A DNA stretch of 64,000 nt from Nematostella vectensis. Lineage: Eukaryota; Cnidaria; Anthozoa; Actiniaria; Edwardsiidae. The notes under the pieces were generated by a model, which ran no database searches, had not been told where the DNA came from, and worked only from the letters and a program-made list of their open reading frames with translations. The position numbers were made by a program, and so were the translations under genes. The stretch spans positions 8,482,801-8,546,800 of the forward strand of contig NC_064044.1 of assembly GCF_932526225.1 (NCBI RefSeq), given 5' to 3'. Shown one piece after another: positions 11,601 to 23,077 of this stretch (position 1 is the first letter of the stretch; each line of letters opens with the position of its first letter).

Positions 11601-12269
11601 AAAGCACTGTTGGAAAGCTTGGATACCACTGACTAGGTGCAGCTGTGTTTGACTTTGACGGGCTGTATAAAACTCAGAATAGGGGGGAGGTATCTGTTTT
11701 CAGTCTGTTTTTTTGTAAATTCAGCTCAAAAATAGCCAGGAATCAATGGCTTAATCCACCACCCCTAGATTTTAATCAAAATAACTAGGCCTTTTTAGAC
11801 TTGTGCTGTGAGATACACCAGTGGACTGAATCACATATATGCCATTTCTAGCAAGTGAATTTCTTTAACCTAGAAAATAGAATTATACTTGTACATGACT
11901 GGACTCATTGATAGGGATGATATGCATAGCTTTTTTAGAAAAAAATGCCCAAGAAAACATCAGATTCAGGCAAGGTTTTGTGATAAGATTACTTTGACGG
12001 TGAATATACAGGAAAAATATCTAAAGTGGGTTGACACTGCTGCTTTGAACTTATAAAGGAAAATACTTTATAGAATTTGGGCTCCCTGTGGTTTCCACAA
12101 TGGTTTTAAAATAAAAAAATTCTGTTAGAATATCAGCCATAACTAAATGGAGGCTTGTTTGTCTATCAAGCAGAATTTGCTTACACTGTTGTATGCACCT
12201 AAGCTTGCGAAAAAGGCATTGTTCTCAGGCAGTGAGGCAAGCATAATTTTTTTGGGTGTGTTGGTAAAC

Positions 12270-12914
12270 ACATTGACCCCTCAACCGGCCTGTATCGGCT
12301 TTGGGAAGTACCCACAACCCAAAAAATTCATAAATGCAAACTAAACACAACAAGATGAAGATACTCAGGCATCAGTCTAAGTGATAAATGGTCTTGAAGA
12401 TATGCATCCAACCAAGGTGTTGGCAACTACTCTTAAGCCAAATAATAGCACAGGTTCTTTGACAAACTTCAAATCGAACAAGGAAAGAAAAGCAGAATCA
12501 CCCCTCTCAATAAAACGCTCAAAATACAACACAAGGGAGAGAGATCAGCAAACACAGCTCAAGACACAAATAGATACCTTTATTCTGATCCTCCAGGTTG
12601 ATTTCCATGGCCTCAAAACACAATGTCCACTCCTTGAAGGCTTGTAAAACCACGTAGATGCCTTTACGAATTGAAAAGCATTCTGGGAGATCCAGGGAAA
12701 AATTCAAGAGGGGAGGGCCAGTCAACACTCCTCTCCCCAAAGTCAGATGGTTTTTTCTTTTCACCCCGAAGCCAAACAAATCAATTCCAGGTCATACAGA
12801 CCCAGAATAGCAGTATAAACAATTTTGGAAACAATTTGGTTTCAGAAAAGACAGCATTTAGGAGAGCTGTGGTGATTCATTAGAAAATTATTTTCTCATC
12901 CAGGGAAAGCCAAA
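12270..12914. repeat. Long interspersed direct repeat, copy 2 (left part)
   Basis: This matches 11041-11409 and contains an additional 276-bp segment at about 12488-12767. It ends at GCCAAA where the LTR retrotransposon begins, and resumes at 17644. It shows no coding content. Confidence 0.85.
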
Positions 12915-13090
12915 TGTTGTGACCTTATCGTGGTTCTACTATCAGAAAGCCATGAGTGAAGACGGTACGTGTTTATTGTAGATCTGTGTGATTCAACTCT
13001 TTCCTAATCATACATATGCTATATGCTAATTACAATATTTGTGATCATGTGATTAATATGACGTAATCATTAAGATATTAGATTACTAGA
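12915..13090 (-). repeat. 3' LTR of the Ty3/gypsy-type element
   Basis: It ends CACAACA on the minus strand (TGTTGTGACC on plus) and is highly similar to 17469-17643. The three bases at its internal edge (13088-13090) differ from the other LTR, so this boundary is slightly uncertain. Confidence 0.9.
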
Positions 13091-13276
13091 TTCCTCCCTT
13101 TTCAGATACTTATATGTATATATAATTATAGAGAATCATTTCTATGTACAATCATAATCTGGAAATATTTTAAATCAATACATAACTGTAACAATAATGT
13201 GTCTCTTTTTGAGTGTTCACTGTTCTTTCCATTTAGTTCATAATGGTATTACTTCGAATAATCTCGCAGTCTCCGG

Positions 13277-13798
13277 TCAAATATAGAAACGTGTTTCAGT
13301 CCTGATCGTCTTGGCTGTGTAGTCACTTCTGGCTGGTGTATTGGCTGGTGTATTTGCTCCTTGAAGCATGGTGGTACCTTCTTCCTCTCTTTCTTCCTGT
13401 ATGTTCTGTGTCGCAGACTTCAGTTGTTTAACTCTTGATGCATCTCGACACATAATCTTTCTATCTCCGATTCTTCTTGCCTTGACTGTTGATCCTTTGA
13501 TTTCAGTGATGATATAGATGTGCGGTTCATATGGTGTTTGGGCTTTTGTTTTCTTGTCCCGCTTGATCAGAATGGCTTGTCCTACTGCGAGCTTGTGTTT
13601 TGTTGCTCTGTGTCTTTTCTCGTGGTACACTTTTGTTTGTTCTTTGTACTTGCTGTCGTTGCGTCGTATTTCACTATCCTGTGTTGGTTTCTCTGTTAAA
13701 AAGTGTTCCAATTTCGTTCTTACTTCTCTGTTCATCATCAATTCATAGGGTGTCTTCTTTGTAGCTGGGTGTGGTGTGTCTCTGTAGGCTGATAGCAT
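13277..13798 (-). pseudogene. Integrase C-terminal tail of the LTR element
   Basis: The 173-codon frame begins LSAYRDTPHPATKKTPYELM, which normally follows directly on the integrase core. It includes a basic chromatin/DNA-binding-like region (LIKRDKKTKAQTPYEPHIY). It is separated from the core by a short gap with a frame break at about 13800-13829. Confidence 0.8.
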
Positions 13799-13828
13799 GT
13801 CGTATGTCGCTTTGTGTACATCTATGTG

Positions 13829-15178
13829 TTATTGGTTAGCAATAGTCGCTATCTTGTTTATAAGCTTGTTAAAGCCTTCAACTTGGCCTTGAGCTTTCGG
13901 GTGTCTTGGTGTCATTTTCTTATGTCTGAATCCTTCTTCAGCTTCAAACTCTGTGAATTCTGTGGAATTGAACGGTGGTCCGTTGTCGGTTTGTACGACT
14001 TTTGGTACACCGTGTGTAGCAAACATCTTCTCAAGTTTCTTCCGGGTTGGTTTAAGTGCTGTTGATGTGATAAACTCTACTTCCGGGTATCTTGAATACT
14101 GGTCTGTGACCACTAGTACATATTCGTTGTTTGGAAATGGTCCACAAAAGTCTGCCTCCACCGTTTCCCATGGTCTTTCTGGTAAGCTTGTCATTTTAGC
14201 TGGCTCGGTGTGATGTGTGTTTGTTGATACCTGGCAGCTGAAGCATATGCTAACGATGTCCTCAATCCGCTTGTTCATTCTTGGGAACCAGTATTTCCGC
14301 CTTAGTAGCTCCTTTGTCTTTGTGATGCCTAAGTGATCTTGCTTGTGGGAGATTGTGATTATCTTGTCCCTCAGGGATTCAGGTGGAATTATCTTGTCCA
14401 GTCTGAACACTACGTCGTCGCTTGTGTAGATCTCTGCTCGTAGATCATAGTACGGTGCTAGGTCAGGGTCGTTTTTGTCCCATTGTCCCGTGTGAAGTGC
14501 TGTCTGTAACTTTTGCAATACTCGATCTTTTCTTGTTGCTGTCTGTATGGTTTCCATGACAACTGTGTGGTTGGTCTCTATTATTGCTTTGATGTAGTGC
14601 TCGCTGTCCGATTGCTTTTCGTCTGGAATCGCATGTCTTGATATATAATCCGTCATATTGGATTTCCCTGCGATGTGAATTGCTGTGAAATCGAGGTTTT
14701 GCATTTTCATCACAATCCTCTCTATATGTGGCGGTAACTCCGCTCTTGGATTGTTCAACAGCGGTAGTAATGGCTTGTGATCTGTCGCCAGTTGGAAGTG
14801 TGGTGTTCCTAGGAGGTACATGTTAAGTCTTGTGGTAGTAAATTCTGCTGCAAGTGCCTCTCTCTTGATTTGTGAGTAGCGTTTATCTGTGTCTGTCAGC
14901 GTTCTGCTCACGAAGTGCACAGGTTGGTATCCTTCGTCAGTCTTCTGAAATAAACCACCTCCTAGTCCAGTTGGGCTGCCGTCGCAGATAATCAGCGTTT
15001 GCCGTTCAGGTTTGTAGGGAATCAGGACTGGTGCAGTAGTTATCGCTCTCTTTAGGTCTTCAAACGCCTTTTGCTGCTCGTCGTTCCATTCGAACCTTGC
15101 GTCTTTGTGTGTCAGTCTCCTCAGAGGTTCGCATCGACTTGAGAAGCTGGTGATGTACCGAGACAGGTATGCCATCAT
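13829..15178 (-). pseudogene. RNase H and integrase domains of the LTR element
   Basis: This 449-codon frame begins with the RT connection and RNase H (LIICDGSPTGLGGGLFQK, then ALAAEF and ATDHKPL). Next comes the integrase HHCC zinc domain (HKQDHLGITKTKELL then CFSC). The core has VEADFCGPF, VQTDNGPPF and a QGQVEGFN glutamate as the D,D,E triad. It ends at a stop near 13829; the C-terminal part continues in another frame. Confidence 0.88.
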
Positions 15179-15187
15179 TTGAAGAAA

Positions 15188-15850
15188 TTATACAAGTTTT
15201 TTAGAAGTCTCTTTAGACTGCGGTGCTGCGCATTCTCGTACTGCTTTTACCTTGTTTGGACTGGGTTTAAGCCCCTCTGATGTGAAGAGATGTCCGTGGA
15301 ACTCGATGCTTGTCTTGCCGAACTCGCATTTCTCTCTTCTCAGTGTTAAGTTGTGCGCTTCCAGTCGCTTTAATACTGCTTCGACGTTCTTGTTGTGGTC
15401 GTCTTCGTTTAGTCCACCGATAAGAATATCGTCCCGATTGTTCAGTACTCGCTGGAGTCCCGAAAGAATACGGTTCATTTCCGCGTCGAATAAGTCTTGG
15501 CTGTTAACGCCGCCGAACGCTAGCCGTCTGTACCGATAGTTTCCTTCTGGGGTGGAGAATGTCATCAGTATTCGCGATTCCTCGTCTAGTGCAAACTGTT
15601 GGTATCCGTGATTCATGTCTAGTTTGCTAAACATTCGACAGTCCTTGAATGTTGCGAAAAAGTCCTCGGTAATTGGTGCTTGGACTTGTCGTTTGCGCTG
15701 CATTGATTTGTTGAGCACTCGGAGTTCCAGGCTCACTCTGATTTCTCCTGGCTTCTTCGGTTTTGGTTGGACCACTAATGGTGAACACCATGTTATTGAT
15801 TTGTATTCTGGGACAGGCTCCATGATGTTGTTATTGACGAACTCTTTCAT
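15188..15850 (-). pseudogene. Reverse transcriptase domain of the LTR element
   Basis: The 220-codon frame shows the ordered RT motifs: WCSPLVVQPKP, VLNKS, FSKLDMNHGYQQ, RLAFGGVNSQDLF and an active-site block NRDDILIGG with the paired aspartates. It ends with FGKTSIEFHGHLFTSEGL. The residue before the DD pair is Arg instead of the usual small residue, and the position two before is Asn where Tyr, Phe or Ile is more usual. The frame ends a few bases before the RNase H/integrase frame starts. Confidence 0.85.
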
Positions 15851-16779
15851 CCTTTTCTTTAGTGGCTCTATCAGGTGGTATGGAACTCGTCTCGAAAATC
15901 TGGATGACAGGCTGTGCGTCGTCTTGCATGGGTAGGTGGATTTCGATATCTTTCCCGTCTCGTCGTGCTTTTCCGATCCCCGAAAAGAGCTGTGTGTGAT
16001 TGTTGACTATTTGATCCAGCTGCTCGTTTCCGGTCTGTACCTTGTGTATGTGTTTGTTGGGTTGCTTCAGGCGTCCGGTTGCATCGAATTTCACCATCCC
16101 AAGTTCTTCGAGTGTCTCTCTGCCTAGTAGTGGTAGCGAGTCGATGGTTCCGCCAATAATCGCGATCCTTGCTACGGTACTTCGGGTCTCATTGGCTATG
16201 GTTGCGTTGATTTCACCGATTACGGGAAGGTCCTCTGTAAGCGTTTTGAGTTTCAGCGTTGTTTTCATTAGCTGCACTTCCGGTTGGGCGTTTTGAAGTG
16301 TTTTTAGATGTTGTTCGTCCATGACGTTCGCATCGGCTCCGGTGTCCGGTTCGACGGTTGTTTTGACTCCGTCTATCCAGATCCTGCATTTGTTTGCTTT
16401 CGTTGAGGATGGAACTGTGCTTGTCTTGCGGATATTCACATGTTTGAGTATACGGTTGATATCTTCGTCGCTCGGCTGTTTCGCTTGATTCGGTGTCGCT
16501 TTCTCGCTCCACGTGTCGAATCTCTTGGCGTCCTTTTCCTTTGTTTCGGCTTCCGAAGTTCCTTGATTGATGTTTCCCGCGTTGGTCTTGCCGTTCTGAG
16601 GTTGTTTCGTCTTTTGTTTTTGCGCCGCTCCTACACATTCGAGCGTAGTGATTTTTTTTCGCGCGTTTGTGGCATTCTGCTCCATAGGCTCTGCAATTGC
16701 CTGTGCTGTGTTTCGCTCCGCATCGGTCGCATTCTTTGTGGTGTTGGTCGCGCGTGTGTCGCTTTGTGATTTGTTTCAC
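15831..16779 (-). pseudogene. Nucleocapsid zinc knuckle and aspartic protease region
   Basis: Two overlapping frames cover this region. The upstream one carries zinc-knuckle-like Cys/His clusters (CDRCGAKHSTGNC and CHKRAKKNHYARMC) near 16640-16735. The second frame has the protease: VEPDTGADANVM holds the catalytic DTGA at about 16350, and LPLLGRETLEELGM follows. The frame change between the knuckle and protease, and a stop before RT, show either a frameshift-expressed design or decay. I cannot decide which from one copy. Confidence 0.75.
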
Positions 16780-16943
16780 CCTCTGAGATTCCGACTCCTC
16801 ATTAAGCTTCCTTTCGATGGCTGCCGCTCGGCGCTTGATTCTTCATCTATCGCTGCTTCGTCTAGTATTTATGTCAGAGTTAAGTTCTTTCTTATAGTCT
16901 TGAGTCGTAGTTGAGCGCTTCTCATAGTCTTGATTAAATGATC

Positions 16944-17420
16944 TCAAATCGCCTCGTTCTCATCTGTGAATCCGCATTTCTGCGCTACTTCGCGGATCCT
17001 TGTGTAATATTGTGCCATGCTCACTTTGTCAGCTTGGATAAGGTTTCCGAACTGGACTCTGGCGTAGTCTTTGTTCTTCCTTGGGAGAAAGTTCTTATCC
17101 AGCTTCCTTATGAGTCTTGTGTAGGCATTGTCTCTGGTCTGTTCAGTTAGCTCAGGGAGTGAGTCCTCAAGGTCGGCGATCTGCGGGCCGCCGTAGATAA
17201 TCAGACCGTCTTTCTTTGTTTCTGGTTCTGTTATATCAAAGAAGCGAAACTGTCTTTCGATGTCCTTTTTCCACTTATCCCATCGGATTGCCGTGTCGTT
17301 GGTGTCGGTGTTGATGTGGAAGGGTTTGATACTGAGTTGTGGGTTTACTACGGTGATGTTGTTCGGGTTGGTCGCCGCGCTACTTGCGCCCGAACTCGTA
17401 TCTGCCGTGTCATTTGTCAT
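16944..17420 (-). pseudogene. gag-like N-terminal (capsid) region
   Basis: The open frame of 158 codons starts about 50 bp inside the 5' LTR. It contains a capsid-like stretch (WDKWKKDIERQFRFF, then YARVQFGNLIQADK and MAQYYTRIREVAQKCGF) typical of gypsy gag proteins that bind RNA and form the particle. It stops before the zinc-knuckle region, which lies in another frame downstream, so gag is interrupted. It is assigned from its position and composition in the element. Confidence 0.75.
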
Positions 17421-17468
17421 TCTTCTACTCTTCTGCTTTGCTGATAATTCCTATTCCTCGTCGCCAAA

Positions 17469-17643
17469 TGTTGTGACCTTATCGTGGTTCTACTATCAGA
17501 AAGCCATGAGTGAAGACGGTACGTGTTTATTGTAGATCTGTGTGATTCAACTCTTCCTAATCATACATGTGCTATATGCTAATTACAATATTTGTGATCA
17601 TATGATTAATATGACGTAATCATTAAGATATTAGATTACTTCA
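17469..17643 (-). repeat. 5' LTR of the Ty3/gypsy-type element
   Basis: On the minus strand it begins TGAAGTAATC and ends GGTCACAACA, so it has the canonical TG...CA ends. The two LTRs differ by only a few substitutions and one small indel, which suggests a fairly recent insertion despite the broken coding region. Confidence 0.92.
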
Positions 17644-17840
17644 TCAAACAAGAAAAAATCATCATGAATCCACCTTTGCTTGCAAATATCCATAAGCAAA
17701 GCACTCTGCCCCAAAAAACTTCATGATGTCCTGAGATACTCTCCTAATATGCTCATAGCTGTATTTTTGATGAAAAATACAAGCAACCACCAACTTGTGC
17801 TGGCTTCAGCACAACGACGAGGGATTAAAAGTGGGGATGC
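17644..17840. repeat. Long interspersed direct repeat, copy 2 (right part)
   Basis: This continues copy 2 after the LTR element and matches 11405-11600, for example TCATCATGAATCCACCTTTG. It shows no coding content. Confidence 0.85.
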
Positions 17841-18248
17841 CTCTTTGCCAGCAGCTTGTGTCTCAGCTTGATTTCAGAATCTCTGGCTGAGATTAACCTA
17901 AAGAAGTTTGGAGAAAAGCATTTAAGAAAAAAAAAACTGGTAATTTCCTTACAATACAAAATGTTATACAACAAAAACCTTATTCATAAAACCTAAAACT
18001 AAAAATAGGATACAAATATTATACCACAAAAACCTAATTCATAAAACTAAAAATAGTCCCAAATAAAACTCTCTAAAATGATACCCATTACAGAAAACTA
18101 ACATATGAACTTTGCTCTCTCATAAAGCTCTATGATCTGATGAGCCAGAGGTTGAAAGAGGTAATAACAGATCCTCAAGGTCCTCATATGTATGTGCATC
18201 ATTTTTTTTAATCAAAACAGAATTCTATTTCACAAATTACTAATACTT
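17841..18248. other. AT-rich spacer
   Basis: I see nothing recognisable between the direct repeat and the LINE insertion. Confidence 0.5.
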
Positions 18249-18499
18249 AGGGTTTTAGGAGTTGGCGTTTCTGTAGCTAGGATTTTTTTTGACAGGGTGG
18301 GGTAGCTAGCCCCATGCCCAACCCTCCTCCTTTTTCAGCCGTGCTTGGGACAGTCCTTGGCGGAGTTTGAACCCTGTCAAAAAAATCCTAGCTACAGAAA
18401 CGCCAACAGCAAAATCATCAGACATCACGGTCCTGGGAGAAGATGGACCTCCAGCTGGAAGGTGTATGACGTCGGGCGGTGAAAGCCAGAACCTGGAAG

Positions 18500-19356
18500 C
18501 CGTCAGACCGAAGACCATCGTCTCCACCAGGACCACCACCACCATCGCTACATGGAACGTCCGGACCATGTACGAGACCGGGAAGACAGCGCAAGTCCCG
18601 CAGAGATGAGGGAGTTCAACCTCACCGTGCTAGGAATCAGCGAGTCAAGATGGACTGGTTCCGGGCAGAAGCGACTGACTTCCGGCGAGTTACTGCTGTA
18701 CTCGGGGCACAAGCAGGAAGATGCTGCACACACCCAGGGAGTGGCCCTGATGCTTTCAAAGTCAGCACAGAGAGCGCTTATCGGGTGGGAGGCGCACGGA
18801 CCACATATTATGACAGCCTCTTTCTACAGCAAGAAGAAGAGGATCAACATGGACATCATCCAGTGCTACGCCCCGACGAACGACAGTGAAGAGGAGGAGA
18901 AGGACAACTTTTACAACAGACTGACGACCATCATCTAAGACAGACCCAACGAGAAACATCATCATAGTAATGGGCGACTTCAACGCCAAGATCGGCGGTG
19001 ACAATCGAGGATACGAGGAGATCATGGGGCAGCAGGGGCTAGGCGAGATGAACGACAACGGGGAGAGGTTTGCCGACCTGTGCGCCGCAAGCAACCTGGT
19101 CATCGGAGGGAGTGTTTTCCACCACAAAAGGATACACAAGGCAACTTGGGTGTCACCAGACCTGTCCACGGAAAACCAGATCGACCACGTGTGCATCGGG
19201 AAGAAGTTTCGCCGTTCTCTTCAAGATGTACGCGTCAAGCGAGGAGCAGACGTTGCTTCAGATCATCATCTTCTCGTCGCCCGCCTGAAGCTGAAGCTGA
19301 AGAAGAATTGGACAGGGTGTCCAGCCAACGCCAGCGCTAAAACACCATCAGGCTGA
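18500..19356 (+). pseudogene. APE-type endonuclease region of the LINE
   Basis: The endonuclease is spread over three frames. TTIATWNVRTMYETG lies at about 18537-18581; NLTVLGISESRWTGSG lies in another frame from about 18616; and after a stop at 18936, MGDFNAKIGG (catalytic GDFN) and ASDHHLLVARL (catalytic DH) run from 18970. These are the standard N, E/S, GDFN and SDH motifs of exonuclease III-like LINE endonucleases, which nick the target DNA. The frame breaks show this copy is inactive. Confidence 0.85.
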
Positions 19357-19793
19357 AAGACAGCAAGAAGAAAGAAGAGTTCAAGATCACTCTTTGCAAC
19401 AAGTTCCAGGTCCTCGAAGAGCTGCTTGAAGAGGAGACGATAGAAGAGAAGTGGCAAAAAGTGAAAGAAGCAGTGACCTCAACATGCCAAGAAGTACTGG
19501 GCCCCAAGTCGTACACACACAAGGAATGGATATCAGCAGAGACACTACAGAAGATAGAAGAAAGAATACAGAAGAAGGAAGTGGTGAACAACAGCAGAAC
19601 AAGAGCAACGAAAGCGAAAGCACAAGAGGAATACACAGAAGCAAATAGAGTCGTCAAGCGAAGCATCAGAGCAGACAAGCGAAGCTACATAGAGACACTG
19701 GCAACAGAAGCAGAAGAAGCAGCTCACCAGAACAGCACCAAGGACCTGTATTCCATCATCAAGAAAATATCGGGCAAGTTTGCCAAGCCATAG

Positions 19794-21260
19794 ATGCCAG
19801 TAAAGGACAAGAATGGAGGAGTGATAGCAGACGAAGAAGGACAGAAGAAAAGGTGGATCGAGCACCACTGTCAGCTGGAGATACCGCCAGCTGACAGTGA
19901 CCTGCCGATCGAGTGCTGCGCACCCACGAAGGAAGAAATCTGCAGCGCCATCAAGCAATTGAAGAACGGCAAGTCTGCAGGACCCGACAGCATCCCGGCA
20001 GAAGCGCTGAAGGCTGACGTCGAGACCAGTGTGGAGCTCCTCTACCCGCTCTTCTGCAAGATATGGGAAGAAGAAGAAGTACCAGCAGAGTGGAAGGAAG
20101 GCTACCTCATCAAACTCCCCAAGAAAGGCGACCTCAGTTCCTGCTCCAACTACCGAGGAATAACGCTGTTGTCCATCCCAGGGAAGATGTTTAACCGAAT
20201 CCTGCTGAACAGAATGAAAGACGCCGTGGACCCGCATCTCCGTGACCAACACGCCGGCTTCCGAAAGGAGAGATCGTGCACGGACCAGATCGCAACCCTG
20301 CGCATCATTCTGGAGCAGTCCCTGGAGTGGAACTCGCCCCTCTACGTCAACTTCATCGACTATGAGAAGGCGTTTGACAGCGTTGACAGGCAGACCCTCT
20401 GGAGACTACTGAGACACTACGGAGTGCCAGAGAAAATAACCAACATCATCAGGAAGTCATATGAAGAAATGACCTGCAGAGTAGTGCATGGCAGACAGCT
20501 CACCGACGCCTTCGAAATAAGAACCGGAGTGAGGCAAGGCTGCTTACTCTCGCCCTTCCTGTTCTTGCTGGCCATAGACTGGATCATGAAGACGTCAACA
20601 GACCAGAAACGAAATGGTATTCAGTGGACACTTTGGAAGCAGCTGGACGACCTCGACTTTGCCGACCTGGCTCTTCTCTTTCACACCCAGCAACAGATGC
20701 AGGAAAAGACCAACATCGTTGCGGACAACTCAGCCAAGCTGGGCCTCAACATCAACAGAGGGAAAAGCAAGATGTTCAAGACAAACGCATCCAACGAGAC
20801 ACCCATCACAGTCCAAGGCGAGACGCTGGAAGAGGTGGACACCTTCACCTACCTCGGCAGCATCCTGGACAAGCAGGGAGGAACGGATGCCGACATCAGA
20901 ACCCGCATTGGTAAAGCCCGAGCAGCCTTCCATCAACTAAAGAACATCTGGGGATCCAGCGAGATCAGCATCACCACCAAGATCAGGCTCTTCAACACCA
21001 TCGTAAAGCCAATACTACTCTACGGAGCCGAGACCTGGAGAAACACCGTCATCACCATGAAGAAAATCCCGGTCTTCATCAACACCTGCCTGAGGAAGAT
21101 CCTGAAGATCCGCTGGCCCGACAAGATCAGCAACGAGGAATTATGGCAGCGTACAAAGCAGCAGCCTGTTGATCAAAACGTCCTTCAGAGACGCTGGCGA
21201 TGGATTGGCCACACCCTTCGAAAGCCTGCAACCAACATCACAAGACAATCCCTCACTTGA
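19794..21260 (+). pseudogene. Reverse transcriptase region of the LINE
   Basis: An open frame of 488 codons follows a TAG at 19791. RT motifs appear in order: [84 protein letters not shown], then [10 protein letters not shown] and KSKMFKTN. The catalytic FADD is reduced to FAD. A TGA at 21258 truncates the frame, but the same frame continues with NPQGKRKRGRPRNTWRRDFD to about 21430, so that stop is a late nonsense change, probably from Trp. A coding stretch at 19461-19793 just upstream links the endonuclease to RT in the element. Confidence 0.9.
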
Positions 21261-21462
21261 AATCCCCAAGGAAAGAGGAAGAGAGGGAGGCCTCGTAACA
21301 CCTGGCGCCGAGATTTCGATGCAGACGCCAAGCAGATGGGCAAGACGTGGGGACAGCTTGAGAGACTCGCCCAGAACCGAGACGCGTGGAGAGAGCTGGC
21401 CGGCGGCCTATGTCCCAGACGGAACCACAGGCAGAGACGAGATGAGATGAGGGTTTTAGGAG

Positions 21463-22690
21463 ACCAGCTCTCAATTTCTTTAAGGTTTTAGGAAACCAGT
21501 TCTCTATTTCTTTCGCCAAAGAAAGCTGGAGTTTACCCAAGTAATTCATTTAAGCCTTGCTCATCTTTGAGAATTTGACCAATCATTCATTGAAACGAAT
21601 TAAAAATAACTTTTGGTTTTATTTCTAGTATATCATAGCTGTCAACCCAACTTGGACAGAAATCTTGTGAAATCGGATGAAATACAGCAAATATGAGGGG
21701 AAAAAACAACAGAGCCAATGCGGATGAATACAGAGAACGTATGAACATTCTCACATAAATTAGGTTTATGATGAGGCCCAAAATCTTGTGACAGAGTTGA
21801 CAGCTCTGGTAACTTATATTCAATTTATTCATGAAAAGTAGTTATAATTTTCCTATGATAGATGGTGAATGGCAGATTTAGAGATCGAATTTCATAAATA
21901 CAGTCTAGAATATTTATTCCCTGAGGTAAGTACTTAAAGTATAAATTAAATTCAAGAATAAAAAAGATGTTCGAAGTTTGAAAAGAAAACAACTCCGAAA
22001 GATCGTTCCGCTAAGTACTTTAATGCAATACGCTAACTTACCTACGTCTGCCAGTGCAAGAACAAATACATATGAGCACTTGTCGGAGAAGATGTCTATA
22101 AAATTAGCTTGTTTTTTCTTTCTTTATCTTGTGTACTCTGAAATTTCAGCTTACCTTGACTCGAGCACAAGACTTGACTCCTCAAAACTTTCAACCATGC
22201 TTTTACACAGTCTTTTGCACATAATTAGACAAATTCATATCCGTGGTTAGCATTCCCACGAATGATTGTTTTCAAGCACTTCTTTTTCGACAATTCTTGG
22301 CTTTTCTGCAGTCAGTTTTCGTGTGTTTTTGAGAGGGGCAGAAATACGCATCCGCCATATTGTTTTGCGCGCTCTGGAGGCCTGTACCGAAGTGCCGAGG
22401 CAGATCGCGGCTGGCTGGCCTGGCTGGGACAAGGCTGGGACAGTGCTGAAAAACGCAAGACTAGTTCCAGTGCCGCGCGGTTAAACCAGCCTATTTGTTT
22501 TGAAATGGCGGCATTTTACTGGCGAACTGTCACATTTTGGCGAATGCTAAGAAAACTAGATCAAACCTAAGGCTATAATTTTCTTTATGACTCCCTCATT
22601 ATCAAACAAATCTGTCATTCGAAATTTCGCAAAGTTTCGGAATCTCGGCGTTTTTTAGGCAAGTCTCGAAGTCTCGTTAAATTTTGAGGC
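21463..22690. other. Spacer without a firm gene
   Basis: A 53-codon plus-strand frame at 22093-22250 starts MSIKLACFFFLYLVYSEISA, which resembles a signal peptide, but the rest shows no domain and no conserved copy is visible. The remainder is AT-rich with no recognisable feature. Confidence 0.35.
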
Positions 22691-22830
22691 CTATAATTTA
22701 TCCAGTGGTTCTTGATAGGTCGCTACATAGATCTTACAATTCTTCACGCTGAATTGGATTTGTCTGTTTATTCTCAAATATCCCACCTTGTGATCCACCG
22801 CTGTAAATGTTTTTATTGCAAAAAACTTAA

Positions 22831-23077
22831 AGCCGCATTGTCACCAGTTTACTTCCGGAGATCCAACGGAAATCTCAACCGTTAAAAGACAAAAGAATCT
22901 ATTTAAATCCGAGATATTAAACAGGCCATCCGCTCTAAATTACCAATCACATCCTCAAAGAAACTTCCAATAAACACACTGCTTTCAATATTTTGAAATA
23001 TTTTTTTGCGTTTTCCGTTAAATATCACCGGAGATTGTTACGTAATCGACCGGAAGTAAACTGGTGACAATGCGGAT
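22831..23077. mobile_element. TTAA-type MITE, copy 1 (247 bp)
   Basis: Terminal inverted repeats of about 27 bp start AGCCGCATTGTCACCAGTTT and end with the complement. TTAA lies on both sides (22827-22830 and 23078-23081). The paralogous site near gene A (8443-8446, reversed) reads straight through a single TTAA, so it is the unoccupied site. TTAA duplications are typical of piggyBac-type transposition. No transposase is encoded. Confidence 0.9.

Larger units (their letters stand above)
12915..17643 (-). mobile_element. Ty3/gypsy-type LTR retrotransposon with short LTRs, degenerate
   Basis: Two LTRs of about 175 bp bound the element, which reads gag-protease-RT-RNase H-integrase on the minus strand. 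That order is typical of Ty3/gypsy. The target duplication is 5 bp (CCAAA at 12910-12914, TCAAA at 17644-17648, one mismatch), confirmed by the unoccupied copy near 11404. A primer-binding-type TGGCGACGAGG follows the 5' LTR (minus strand). A purine tract AAAAGGGAGGAA precedes the 3' LTR. All main domains are present, but the reading frame is split by stops and frameshifts, so this copy is not autonomous as read. No envelope-type gene is visible. Confidence 0.92.
18262..21449 (+). mobile_element. APE-type non-LTR retrotransposon (LINE), degenerate, with target-site duplication
   Basis: A 13-bp duplication AGGGTTTTAGGAG flanks the element (18249-18261 and 21450-21462). The 3' end is a GAGATGAGATG simple repeat, a tail style known from RTE-like LINEs. 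The order is endonuclease, reverse transcriptase and a GKRKRGRPRNTW C-terminal block. The 5' terminus is a snap-back: 18262-18298 is the reverse complement of 18371-18406. The coding region has several frameshifts and stops. The RT active site reads FADLALL where the family has FADD, so one aspartate codon is missing. The clade assignment is uncertain. Confidence 0.9.

Noticed and set aside
22093-22250. A small secreted peptide gene
   Set aside because: Only the signal-like start supports it; no splice partner, cysteine pattern or second copy is visible.
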